A DNA stretch of 64,000 nucleotides from JBAXTZ01 sp041666525 (GTDB taxonomy: Bacteria > Bacillota > Negativicutes > JBAXTZ01): contig JBAYGT010000007.1 of NCBI GenBank assembly GCA_041666525.1, forward strand, positions 1-64,000. The letters run 5' to 3'. The notes beneath the pieces were generated by a model. It worked only from the letters and a program-made list of their open reading frames with translations, ran no database searches and was not told the DNA's origin. The number at the start of each line of letters is the position of its first letter. Positions within the stretch are counted from its first letter, which is position 1. A program made the translations under genes and the position numbers. Below, one piece after another: positions 1 to 7,181 of the stretch.

Positions 1-54
1 AGATGCGATGATGTTCTTTTTTCCTTCGCTCATTGGGGTTCTGCGCTTAGCCAT
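1..54 (-). CDS. IS256-family transposase, N-terminal fragment (runs off the window)
   Basis: Only the first 18 codons are visible (MAKRRTPMSEGKKNIIAS). The start ATG at 54-52 follows a perfect AGGAGG at 66-61 with a 6-base spacer. The residues resemble the N-terminus of firmicute IS256-family (mutator-type) transposases, where a basic start is followed by a (T/S)EG/EK(R/K)NII segment. The full enzyme would be a DDE transposase of about 400 residues. Identification rests on this short stretch plus the terminal sequence at 101-123, so it is tentative. Confidence 0.5.
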   Translation of the reverse strand, partial: MAKRRTPMSEGKKNIIAS

Positions 55-123
55 AAAAAACCTCCTACGATTATTTAAATTTTATCATAGTTGGCTATTT
101 ACAGACTTTTTTTCACAGACCCT
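1..123 (-). mobile_element. Edge of an IS256-like insertion sequence
   Basis: The window opens inside an insertion element read on the minus strand. It holds the first codons of a transposase (1-54), its ribosome-binding site, a short AT-rich leader and a terminal sequence at 101-123 which, read outwards to inwards, begins GGGTCTGTG followed by an A run and AGTCTGTAA. Ends of this kind are known from IS256-family elements. The outer end abuts the last codons of the neighbouring small gene, so the element appears to have inserted there. The rest of the element lies outside the window, so the second inverted repeat and the target duplication cannot be checked. Confidence 0.6.
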
Positions 124-430
124 AAAGTTGAAATTTCTCTATTTTTTTATCATTTGCTTCGATTGCCGCCTGATGTTCGTCAGCGCGGTCGAGGAACCAG
201 CGACCGTGTTCTTCCAACAGAAAAATTATCGACCGATTGACCCGGCATTTATACAACATGCCCAATGCACCGTGCTTCAGGCTACAACCGGGCTTCCGTT
301 CAAGAACCCGATCGATATCATACCAAACATCATCAATCCATTGAAACGCAAGCGGCGTAGAAATTCCTTTCGAAGAATAGAGTACTTTTACCGGGAGCGC
401 TTGTTTTGGCTCGGTAGTCTTTAGCATCAT
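122..430 (-). CDS. Small conserved hypothetical protein, 3' end altered by the IS
   Basis: The product is about 102 residues. The start is one of two adjacent ATGs (430 or 427) behind an AAAGGCGG ribosome-binding site. No signal peptide or membrane segment is seen. A central PLAFQWIDDVWYDIDRVLER segment followed by a Cys- and basic-rich stretch gives it the look of the short SH3/DUF-like proteins found in Negativicutes, but I do not recognise a function. The TAG stop at 124-122 is composed of two bases of chromosomal DNA and the first G of the insertion element, so the native C-terminus may have been longer. Confidence 0.6.
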   Translation of the reverse strand: MMLKTTEPKQALPVKVLYSSKGISTPLAFQWIDDVWYDIDRVLERKPGCSLKHGALGMLYKCRVNRSIIFLLEEHGRWFLDRADEHQAAIEANDKKIEKFQL

Positions 431-592
431 AGCACCGCCTTTATGAGAAAATTTATTCGCTATAATGTTACTCTTATTACAAACCGGATACAAGCGAACA
501 GAGAAATATTTTCCACAGTCTTCAAAAAAAAGGAATAATCGGCCGATTGTCGAATATACACAACGTCAGATTTTTTAACTGAGGTAGTTGCA

Positions 593-1996
593 ATGAAAAG
601 TTCAGATGGTAAAAACGGCGGCATCAGGTTGCGCAGAGAGTTGTCGTTTTGGAACCTGTTAATTATCGGTGTTGTTATTGTACAACCAACTGCGCCGATG
701 GGAATTTTCGGAGTAGTAAATAATACCGCACATGGTCATGTAGTGACTGCCATACTGATTGCCATGGTCGCAATGTTGTTTACTGCGATTAGCTACGGCA
801 AGATGGCACGGATATATCCAAGTGCCGGTTCGGCCTATACTTTTGTTGGCAAGGAAATTCATCCGTTTCTGGGTTACGTTACCGGCTGGGCGATGGTAAT
901 GGATTATATACTTAATCCATTGACCTGCGTGGCGTTTAGTGCGAAAATCACCATGAACCTCGGCACGATTCCTTTTGTCGGTGCAAGCGCCCAGTTCTAT
1001 TGTTGGATTGTCGTATATGCGTTGTTATTTACGACGCTCAATTTACGCGGAGTACGCACTTCAGCGCGGCTGAACCAGTTGCTCTGCGCGGCGCTGACCC
1101 TGGTCGTGATTGTCTATTTTTTCAACACGATTCGTTATATAGTCGATATGCCGGTATATCCGAAAAACTTCTTTTTAGTGCCGTTCTATAACGCATCCAG
1201 CTTTAGTTTTTCAAATGTTTTTACCGGAACTTCGGTGGCGGTGCTAACCTATATTGGTTTTGATGCCATTTCAACGATGTCCGAAGAAGCGAAGAATCCG
1301 CGTCGTGATATTCTGCGTGCGACGGTGTGGGTTTGCCTGATAGTGGGAGCGCTTTCTGCGGCTGAGGTGTATTGTGCGCAGTTGTCCTGGGGACCGGCAC
1401 AGTTTCCGGCCAATCAAGTTGAGTCGGCATTTTCCTTAAGCGCCCAAAAATCCGGCGGTGTGTTTTTGTATCAGTTGCTGAACATTGCTTTGCTGGTTGC
1501 AACAATGGGCTCAGGCATGGGGTCGCAATTGGCTGCCGGCCGGATGCTATATGGCATGGGCAACGGCAATGCGTTGCCGAAAAAGTTTTTTGGCAAAATT
1601 GATCCGGTCAAACAGATTCCCAAAAACAATATTATTTTTGTCGGTACGATTGCTTTGCTTGGCGCCGGAGCTTTAGAAATATCTTCGAGCATTCTTAATG
1701 CCGGTGCTTATGAGATTGGCGCTCAAATGCTGAATTTCGGTGCATTACTATCATTTATGGGGGTTAATGCCGCGACATTTACGCATTATTGGTTGAAGTC
1801 CAATCATCGCAAATGGATCAATGCTGTATTACCGGTTTTGGGATTTATTGTTTGCTTGTTTATCTGGTTTAATCTTAAACTTCCGGCTATGGTTCTTGGT
1901 GGTACCTGGTTGTGTGCGGGCTTGTTATACGGATATATTCGGACCAACGGTTTTAGCAGTTCATTAATGACTTTTGAAATACCGCCTGAGAATTAA
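593..1996 (+). CDS. APC-superfamily amino-acid permease
   Basis: This is a 467-residue polytopic membrane protein with about 12 hydrophobic segments. It opens with a short basic cytoplasmic tail (LRRELSFWNLLIIGVV) and the PTAPMGIFG segment that matches the unwound first helix of APC (amino acid-polyamine-organocation) transporters. An ISYGKMARIYPSAGSAYTFV segment follows, typical of helix 2-3 of this superfamily. It probably imports an amino acid or polyamine by cation symport at the inner membrane. The ATG follows a GAGGTAG ribosome-binding site at 581-587. It is transcribed alone. The substrate cannot be read from sequence. Confidence 0.85.
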   Translation: MKSSDGKNGGIRLRRELSFWNLLIIGVVIVQPTAPMGIFGVVNNTAHGHVVTAILIAMVAMLFTAISYGKMARIYPSAGSAYTFVGKEIHPFLGYVTGWAMVMDYILNPLTCVAFSAKITMNLGTIPFVGASAQFYCWIVVYALLFTTLNLRGVRTSARLNQLLCAALTLVVIVYFFNTIRYIVDMPVYPKNFFLVPFYNASSFSFSNVFTGTSVAVLTYIGFDAISTMSEEAKNPRRDILRATVWVCLIVGALSAAEVYCAQLSWGPAQFPANQVESAFSLSAQKSGGVFLYQLLNIALLVATMGSGMGSQLAAGRMLYGMGNGNALPKKFFGKIDPVKQIPKNNIIFVGTIALLGAGALEISSSILNAGAYEIGAQMLNFGALLSFMGVNAATFTHYWLKSNHRKWINAVLPVLGFIVCLFIWFNLKLPAMVLGGTWLCAGLLYGYIRTNGFSSSLMTFEIPPEN

Positions 1997-2021
1997 AACA
2001 TTTCGCATAACATTTAAATAA

Positions 2022-2037
2022 TGTTTCACGTGAAACA
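2022..2037. promoter_or_regulatory. parS: parS centromere site (ParB/Spo0J binding)
   Basis: The 16-mer TGTTTCACGTGAAACA is a perfect match to the bacterial parS consensus bound by ParB/Spo0J. It lies at the centre of a larger perfect palindrome of 36 bases (2012-2047) whose outer arms are AT-only. It sits in the gap between the permease and the PhoH-like gene. There is no T-run after it, so it is not a terminator. parS sites cluster near the replication origin in bacteria that carry ParABS, so this site suggests an origin-proximal location. Confidence 0.9.
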
Positions 2038-2133
2038 TTATTTAAATAACCAAAAATAAGTTCGTTAAATAGTTTTTGATTGTTAAGCGTACGCAAAAAA
2101 TATCGCCGGGTAGCTTGAATTGTTTTGCAGGAA

Positions 2134-2163
2134 TAAATGAATAATTGTCGAATTATTTATTTA
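2134..2163. repeat. AT-rich inverted repeat upstream of the PhoH-like gene
   Basis: Two 13-base arms (2134-2146 and 2151-2163) pair at 12 of 13 positions around the spacer GTCG. The repeat lies about 80 bases before the PhoH-like ATG and about 100 bases after parS. It could be an operator or a 5'-UTR hairpin. No binding protein is evident. Confidence 0.4.
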
Positions 2164-2240
2164 AAGGCATTCTGCTATGTCAGAGCGCTGATTTTCGGAT
2201 GGTGTGGATAGGCCAAAAAATTGAATGGTGAGGTGTCACA

Positions 2241-2894
2241 ATGTTTTACAACTTCGAATTAACGGAAGAACAAAAAATTTTTGTAGACGCAATCAAACAT
2301 TACAAAATGGTAATCTGTAATGCACCGGCCGGTAGCGGTAAAACACAAATAGCGCTTGGGGTGGCAAAAATACTTGCGCAAAAAGGTGATTTTGATAAAT
2401 GCTATTTTATCGTTAATCCTACTGAAGAACGGAAAATGGGTTATCGTCCGGGCAATCAAACAGAAAAAGAGTTGTCATATTTGGCGCCGTTGTTTGATGC
2501 TTTGCCAAAAATTAACGAAGATTCGCGTTGTATGCATTTTGAACAAGGCGATATGGCCAAGCAATCGGCGATTAATGCGAAAAACGGACATGTCTGGCTG
2601 TATCCCAAGACGCATATTTTTATGCGCGGTACCAATATTGAACATTGCATTGCGATTTGTGACGAAAGCCAAAATTACACGCTCAATGATTTGCGCAAAG
2701 TGTTAACCCGTGTGCATGATTCAGCTAAAATAGTTTTGATCGGCCATACCGGACAAATTGATTTGCCGGACGAGAATCTTAGTGGATTTTCACGGGTCAT
2801 CGAACATTTTCGGGATGAACCATACTGCAAAATTTGCACCTTGACTAAAAATTTCCGCGGTGAGGTAGCAACACATGCCGATCATATGCGCTAG
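2241..2894 (+). CDS. PhoH-like P-loop ATPase
   Basis: This is a 217-residue cytoplasmic protein of the PhoH-like family, relatives of superfamily I helicases. A Walker A motif APAGSGKT lies at residues 28-35, an acidic Walker B-like IAICDESQN near residue 145, and a helicase-like LIGHTGQID near residue 170. The order and spacing match the core of PhoH-like proteins, which are thought to bind ATP and act on RNA or as toxin-linked RNA helicases. There is no PIN domain, so this is the short form. It appears monocistronic and ends about 35 bases before the rpsF promoter. Confidence 0.75.
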   Translation: MFYNFELTEEQKIFVDAIKHYKMVICNAPAGSGKTQIALGVAKILAQKGDFDKCYFIVNPTEERKMGYRPGNQTEKELSYLAPLFDALPKINEDSRCMHFEQGDMAKQSAINAKNGHVWLYPKTHIFMRGTNIEHCIAICDESQNYTLNDLRKVLTRVHDSAKIVLIGHTGQIDLPDENLSGFSRVIEHFRDEPYCKICTLTKNFRGEVATHADHMR

Positions 2895-2928
2895 CCAGCT
2901 GAAATCGGCGGAATATTTTTTAAAATAA

Positions 2929-2957
2929 TTGCTTATGGAAATAGTTTTTGCTATAAT
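2929..2957 (+). promoter_or_regulatory. Sigma-70-type promoter of the rpsF operon
   Basis: TTGCTT (2929-2934) and a consensus TATAAT (2952-2957) are separated by exactly 17 bases. Transcription would begin near 2964, placing the S6:S18-type leader within the first 50 bases of the mRNA. Confidence 0.7.
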
Positions 2958-2980
2958 ACCCTAGCGTTGTATAACAACCC

Positions 2981-3011
2981 CTGCTCCCGTGTAAATCGGG
3001 GGCCGAAGCAG
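2981..3011 (+). ncRNA. Ribosomal S6:S18-binding leader of rpsF mRNA
   Basis: An outer stem CTGCT/AGCAG (2981-2985 with 3007-3011) encloses an inner hairpin CCCG/CGGG (2986-2989 with 2997-3000). On the 3' side an asymmetric bulge GGCCGA contains a CCG trinucleotide (3003-3005). This matches the described autoregulatory motif in rpsF leaders, where the S6:S18 complex binds a bulged CCG and represses its own operon. Its position between the promoter and rpsF fits. The structure was folded by eye. Confidence 0.75.
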
Positions 3012-3088
3012 CAATGTTTTGTAGACTTGGCTGTAAGCCTGTTGACTACAGTTCTAGTGCTGACTAAGACCATAGGAGGTAAAGAAAA

Positions 3089-3376
3089 GTGATGAAAAAG
3101 TACGAAGTGGTTTTCATCTTAAAGCAGTTGGAAGAAGAAACAATTGAAGCGAACATTTTGAAGTTCGAGACGTTGTTGAAAGATTCCGGCGCGGTTATCG
3201 AAGAAATCAACCGTTGGGGCAAACGCCGCCTTGCTTATGAGATCAAGAAGCACCGCGAGGGCTTCTACACTATCGTAACATTCTCGGCTGAACCAAAAGC
3301 TGTATTCGAGCTTGAGCGTGTTATGAAGATCACTGATGATGTATTAAAATACATGGTCATCAACCTTGACGAATAG
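3089..3376 (+). CDS. rpsF: 30S ribosomal protein S6
   Basis: S6 is a ferredoxin-like fold protein of the small-subunit platform that pairs with S18. The 95-96 residue product has the family signature MKKYEVVFIL at its start and the RWGKRRLAYEIKKHREGFY segment in the middle. A GTG at 3089 is followed directly by an ATG at 3092. The AGGAGGT at 3074-3080 lies 9 or 12 bases away, so the start is ambiguous by one codon. It is first in the rpsF-ssb-rpsR operon behind the S6:S18 leader. Confidence 0.95.
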   Translation: MMKKYEVVFILKQLEEETIEANILKFETLLKDSGAVIEEINRWGKRRLAYEIKKHREGFYTIVTFSAEPKAVFELERVMKITDDVLKYMVINLDE

Positions 3377-3396
3377 GCCATAAGGCGGAGGATAGG

Positions 3397-3801
3397 ATGA
3401 ACAAAGTGATTTTGATCGGCAATATGACCCGTGACCCTGAAGTTCGTTATACCACTGGCGGCAAAGCGGTAGCAACATTTTCTATCGCAGTTAATAGTGG
3501 TTTTGGCGATAACAAGCGCACGGAATTTGTGCCGATAGTAACATGGGAAAAGCTGGCCGAAGTATGCGGTAACAACCTTACAAAAGGTAAGCGTATTTTG
3601 GTTGAGGGCAGATTACAACTGCGTGAGTATGAAACAAAAGAGGGCGAAAAACGCAAAGTGGCCGAAGTGGTCGCGCAAAATATTGAGTTTTTGTCCCCGC
3701 GTGATACTGCTTACGAAGGAAAACCGACCAGCGGAAGTGCAGGTTCTGCGCAGTCCGGTTTTGGTCAGGAAGTTTTGCCTGAAGAAGAAATCCCATTCTA
3801 A
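3397..3801 (+). CDS. ssb: Single-stranded DNA-binding protein
   Basis: The product is 134 residues with an N-terminal OB fold (MNKVILIGNMTRDPEVRYT, about 1-105), a Gly/Ser-rich linker and the acidic tip ending EEEIPF, the segment through which SSB recruits replication and repair proteins. It coats single-stranded DNA as a tetramer. It lies between rpsF and rpsR, 20 bases after rpsF, in the classical firmicute arrangement, and is preceded by a GGAGGA ribosome-binding site. Confidence 0.96.
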   Translation: MNKVILIGNMTRDPEVRYTTGGKAVATFSIAVNSGFGDNKRTEFVPIVTWEKLAEVCGNNLTKGKRILVEGRLQLREYETKEGEKRKVAEVVAQNIEFLSPRDTAYEGKPTSGSAGSAQSGFGQEVLPEEEIPF

Positions 3802-3822
3802 TTAGTTGAAAGGGAGGTAGCG

Positions 3823-4050
3823 ATGAAAAATTTTAGAAACAGACGACCGAGAAAAAAAATATGTCAATTCTGTGTTGACAAAACTATTATCAATTATAAA
3901 GATTTCCGACGTTTGGAGCGTGTAATTACAGAGCGTGGCAAAATACTGCCTCGTCGTATTACCGGTACTTGCGCAAAACATCAACGTGAGATTACTCGTG
4001 CGGTCAAACGTGCACGTAATATCGCTTTGTTGCCATTCCAAGCAGACTAA
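3823..4050 (+). CDS. rpsR: 30S ribosomal protein S18
   Basis: This is a 75-residue basic protein with the S18 core (FRRLERVITERGKILPRRITG) and the KHQREITRAVKRARNIALLPF C-terminus. The N-terminal CQFCVDK keeps a Cys pair, with two further metal-type ligands (C, H) in TGTCAKHQ, so it may be a zinc-binding (C+) form of S18. It is last in the rpsF operon, preceded by AGGGAGGT and closed by a strong terminator at 4061-4087. Confidence 0.95.
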   Translation: MKNFRNRRPRKKICQFCVDKTIINYKDFRRLERVITERGKILPRRITGTCAKHQREITRAVKRARNIALLPFQAD

Positions 4051-4060
4051 CTGTGTTTAA

Positions 4061-4087
4061 AACAGCGGATTCAAATCCGCTGTTTTT
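4061..4087 (+). terminator. Intrinsic terminator of the rpsF-ssb-rpsR operon
   Basis: AACAGCGGAT and ATCCGCTGTT form a 10-bp stem with a TCAA loop, followed by a run of T. It sits 10 bases after rpsR and 20 bases before xpt, so xpt needs its own initiation or read-through. Confidence 0.9.
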
Positions 4088-4107
4088 TGTTTATTCTGGA
4101 GGTAGAT

Positions 4108-4680
4108 ATGAAAGATATTAAAGAGCGGATTCTAAAAGACGGAAAAGTATTGCCGGGACAAATTGTACGTGTAGATTCATTTTTGAATCATCAAATTGAT
4201 CCGGTGTTGATGAAAAATATTGGTGACGAAATTAAACGTCGTTTCAAAGGAACCAAGATAACACGGATATTAACGGTGGAGGCATCAGGGATAGCGATTG
4301 CCGTGATGGCCGGGTATGCGATGAATGTTCCGGTAGTGTTCGCGCAAAAACGCCGTACGGCCAAACTTGGACCGGCGGTCTATAGCGCCCGCGTGCATTC
4401 ATATACGCATAACAAAGATTACGACATTGCGGTCAGTAAAAATTATCTCAATGAAGCTGACTCAGTTTTGGTAGTGGACGATTTTTTGGCGATGGGTAGC
4501 GCATCGTTGGGGTTGTGCAATATCGTCGAGCAAAGCGGCGCAAAATTGGCAGGAGTGGCGGTAGCGATTGAAAAATCATTTCAGCCGGGCGGGCAGGTAT
4601 TGCGAGCGCAAGGTATTCATGTTGAAGCGATGGCGCGGATAAAAAATATTAGCGGCTTGGAAATTGAGTTTGAAGATTAG
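4108..4680 (+). CDS. xpt: Xanthine phosphoribosyltransferase
   Basis: This enzyme converts xanthine and PRPP to XMP in purine salvage. The 190-residue product begins MKDIKERILKDG and carries the PRPP-binding loop VLVVDDFLAMGSAS at about residues 120-133, the hallmark of type I phosphoribosyltransferases. It also has the Xpt-like EASGIAIA and SARVHSYT segments. The ATG at 4108 is chosen because GGAGGTAG lies just upstream. No purine riboswitch is seen; the 57 bases before the gene are taken up by the rpsR terminator. Confidence 0.9.
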   Translation: MKDIKERILKDGKVLPGQIVRVDSFLNHQIDPVLMKNIGDEIKRRFKGTKITRILTVEASGIAIAVMAGYAMNVPVVFAQKRRTAKLGPAVYSARVHSYTHNKDYDIAVSKNYLNEADSVLVVDDFLAMGSASLGLCNIVEQSGAKLAGVAVAIEKSFQPGGQVLRAQGIHVEAMARIKNISGLEIEFED

Positions 4681-4709
4681 CTAATTAGTATTTTTGAGAG
4701 GTAAATTGA

Positions 4710-5480
4710 ATGTTGAAATTAATTATAAATGCTGATGATTTCGGAATGAATGCCGGAGTCAGTCACGGAATCTTACGGGCGCTGACAGAAGGAATTGTTT
4801 CTGATACGACGTTGATGGTAGGAATGCCGTATGCGGAACAAGCTGCAGCGCTGGTTCTTGGAGCCGGTATCAGTCGTATCGGAATTCATTTGACACTCAC
4901 TTGCGGGAAACCAGTTTCTCCGGCAGGTGATGTGCCAAGTTTAGTGGATGAAAGCGGCTGCTTTTATCCCAAGACCGCGCTCATGTTAGAACACGCTACA
5001 GCCGAAGATGTTGAAAAAGAATACCGGGCGCAAATTGCCAAGTTTTTTTCACTGGGGTTGGGAATGACGCATATTGACAGCCATCATCATTCGCATTTCT
5101 ATGGCGGCAACTTGGATATTGCGATAAAATTGGCCAAAGAGCTGAACGTGCCGATGCGCCATCATAATATTGTTGCCGGGCGGGATACGAAAACAGCTAT
5201 TATTGCGGCTGGTCTGAGAACGCCTGCGGATTTCACTATCGGATTTTATGAGAATGGTGTATCAATTGCGCAACTGCAAGCCGAGATACTCAGACATGTT
5301 GAGTGCGGCATTCAGTCTTTAGAAGTTATGTGTCATCCGGCATATGTCGAGCAGGAACTTATCAAGTCCAGCAGTTATAATGTTTGGCGTGCAAACGAGC
5401 TCGCGGTGCTGACCTCCTACGAGATGAAAAGATTTATCCGGGACAATGATATTCAATTGACGAACTTTGACCGGATATAA
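4710..5480 (+). CDS. ChbG/YdjC-family carbohydrate deacetylase
   Basis: This 256-residue cytoplasmic protein belongs to the ChbG/HpnK (YdjC) family of metal-dependent carbohydrate deacetylases, which remove acetyl groups from N-acetylated oligosaccharides such as diacetylchitobiose. Visible motifs are the N-terminal NADDFGMN (catalytic and metal-binding Asp residues at about 8-9) and the metal ligand cluster HIDSHHHSHFYG near residue 125. Length is normal. It follows xpt by 30 bases. With the GH3 and GH20 enzymes and the SGNH esterase elsewhere in the window it points to use of amino-sugar glycans. Confidence 0.85.
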   Translation: MLKLIINADDFGMNAGVSHGILRALTEGIVSDTTLMVGMPYAEQAAALVLGAGISRIGIHLTLTCGKPVSPAGDVPSLVDESGCFYPKTALMLEHATAEDVEKEYRAQIAKFFSLGLGMTHIDSHHHSHFYGGNLDIAIKLAKELNVPMRHHNIVAGRDTKTAIIAAGLRTPADFTIGFYENGVSIAQLQAEILRHVECGIQSLEVMCHPAYVEQELIKSSSYNVWRANELAVLTSYEMKRFIRDNDIQLTNFDRI

Positions 5481-5545
5481 TGACAAGCGATTTGTCGTTA
5501 AGTACGGTAACTATTGGTTTGCTGCGTAAAAATTAATAAGATTGA

Positions 5546-5574
5546 TTGTACATTGACAGGGTATAATCTATAAT
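5546..5574 (+). promoter_or_regulatory. Promoter of the sugar-binding lipoprotein gene
   Basis: TTGTAC (5546-5551) and TATAAT (5569-5574) are spaced by 17 bases. An alternative TATAAT lies at 5562-5567. A hairpin with 11-bp arms (GATAACCGCGT / ACGCGGTTATC, 5578-5602) begins right at the expected transcript start and would form a 5'-terminal stem-loop on the mRNA, without a T-run. Confidence 0.55.
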
Positions 5575-5639
5575 GATGATAACCGCGTTTGACGCGGTTA
5601 TCTTTGCGTAACGCAGGGATATAAATAGTAGGAGAGAGT

Positions 5640-7100
5640 ATGAAAAAATTATTAGCGCTGTTGCTGCTGATTGCCTTCGCAGTTTCAATCAGCGGTTGCG
5701 GAAGTTCGACAACCGGATTGGAAGACGATCAAAAACAAGCAGTGGAGCTGGTTTGGTATTCTATCGGTCCGACGCCCAAAGATTTTGCTAAAGTAATGGC
5801 AAAGGTTAACGAGTATACCAAAGAAAAACTCAACTGCACGGTTAAACTGGAAATGATTGACTTTGGCGATTATGAAAAGAAAATGCAAACTATTGTCGCT
5901 GCCGGTGATGCCGACATTATGTTTACTTGCTCGTGGGCCTTTGATTACCGGCAAAACGCCATGAAAGGCAACTTCTTTCCGCTTACTGATTTGTTGCCGA
6001 AATATGGCCAGGATATGATAAAATTAATGAATCCGTTGCTTTTCGAAGGAACCAAGATAAAGGGTGTTAATTATACGATTCCTGCAGCAATGGATGCATA
6101 TCAGCAAGGTTATGTTTTCAACAAGAAATTGGTGGATAAATATGGCTTTGATTTTGCTGCCGTTAAAAGCGAAACTGATTTGATCCCGCTGTTTAATAAG
6201 GTGCGGGCAGATCACCCTGAACTAAAATCCTTGCGCCATCCGGGTTGGATTGAGGGACGTGATAAATTTGATTTTGTCACCAAATCAGAATTTCCCGGAG
6301 CGGTTAGATTCGGTGATGATAGCTGCAAAGTAATTAATCAGTTTGAAGATGCTGAATTCATTGCTTATATGAAAGCTGCCCGAAAAATGTATGAAGGCGG
6401 TTATACCTATCAGGAATACCTGAAAGAAGCTTCGGATAGTGAATTCAGATCCGGCAAAGTCGTGTGCGAAGTTTACTCGATAAAGCCGCTTTCATCAGTT
6501 CAAATTGAGCGCCTCACCAACTTTCCGGTTATTATCCAACCGGCATTTGCGAAACCGATAATTTCGACAGACGTTATTTCCGGTTCGCAAATGGCAATTG
6601 CGGCTAATTCCAAAAATCCGGCGCGTGCCATGAAATTTCTCAATCTGTTCAATTCGGATCCGTATCTGCACAATCTAATCTGTTTTGGTATTGAAGGCGA
6701 ATATTATACCAAAGTTAATGACAAGCAAATTCATATTACTCAAGCCGGGAAAGATAATTATGATATGCAGACGCAGCTGTTTACATTGGGCAATCAGTCA
6801 ATAAACTATTTATTGGATGATGAACCGATAAATTCACCGGAAATATTGAAAACCTTTATTGATTCTGCCGTAATTTCACCGTTGTTTGGTTTTGTATTTG
6901 ATCCTTCCCAGGTTATGGATGAAATTGCAGCGATAAATAACTTAAAAGAACAGTATGTCCAAGGCATGAAATATGGCGCGGTAGACATCGACTCAACCTT
7001 AAAAGAATATAATGCTAAATGCAAAGCGGTTGGCGTAGATAAACTTTTAGCTGAAATGCAAAAACAAGTTGACGCTTGGAAAATGACCAAAAAACAATAA
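5640..7100 (+). CDS. Extracellular sugar-binding lipoprotein with DUF3502 tail
   Basis: This 486-residue ABC-type solute-binding protein has a lipoprotein signal (MKKLLALLLLIAFAVSISGC, lipobox ISGC) that anchors it to the membrane through Cys20. The body is of the family-1 (carbohydrate) type. The C-terminal part, from about residue 400 (SPLFGFVFDPSQV onward), matches the DUF3502 module found on LplA-like oligosaccharide-binding proteins. No permease or ATPase genes lie nearby, so it is an orphan receptor relying on partners elsewhere. A GH3 glycosidase follows directly, suggesting uptake and hydrolysis of an oligosaccharide. Confidence 0.85.
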   Translation: MKKLLALLLLIAFAVSISGCGSSTTGLEDDQKQAVELVWYSIGPTPKDFAKVMAKVNEYTKEKLNCTVKLEMIDFGDYEKKMQTIVAAGDADIMFTCSWAFDYRQNAMKGNFFPLTDLLPKYGQDMIKLMNPLLFEGTKIKGVNYTIPAAMDAYQQGYVFNKKLVDKYGFDFAAVKSETDLIPLFNKVRADHPELKSLRHPGWIEGRDKFDFVTKSEFPGAVRFGDDSCKVINQFEDAEFIAYMKAARKMYEGGYTYQEYLKEASDSEFRSGKVVCEVYSIKPLSSVQIERLTNFPVIIQPAFAKPIISTDVISGSQMAIAANSKNPARAMKFLNLFNSDPYLHNLICFGIEGEYYTKVNDKQIHITQAGKDNYDMQTQLFTLGNQSINYLLDDEPINSPEILKTFIDSAVISPLFGFVFDPSQVMDEIAAINNLKEQYVQGMKYGAVDIDSTLKEYNAKCKAVGVDKLLAEMQKQVDAWKMTKKQ

Positions 7101-7112
7101 TATTACCTTGAG

Positions 7113-7152
7113 CGGAGCTGCAGTCGCAGATAAATTGCAGCTCCGTTTTTTT
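7113..7152 (+). terminator. Intrinsic terminator after the sugar-binding lipoprotein
   Basis: CGGAGCTGCA (7113-7122) pairs with TGCAGCTCCG (7136-7145) in a perfect 10-bp stem, followed by seven T. Confidence 0.9.
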
Positions 7153-7181
7153 GTCGAAAATATAAGATGGACAGGAGCAGT

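Noticed and set aside
659..862. Many short open frames opposite or inside the permease and other genes
   Set aside because: They overlap well-supported genes in other frames, lack ribosome-binding sites and show no family features.
4051..4107. Possible purine riboswitch before xpt
   Set aside because: The 57-base gap is filled by the rpsR terminator; there is no room for an aptamer and no conserved purine-riboswitch core.
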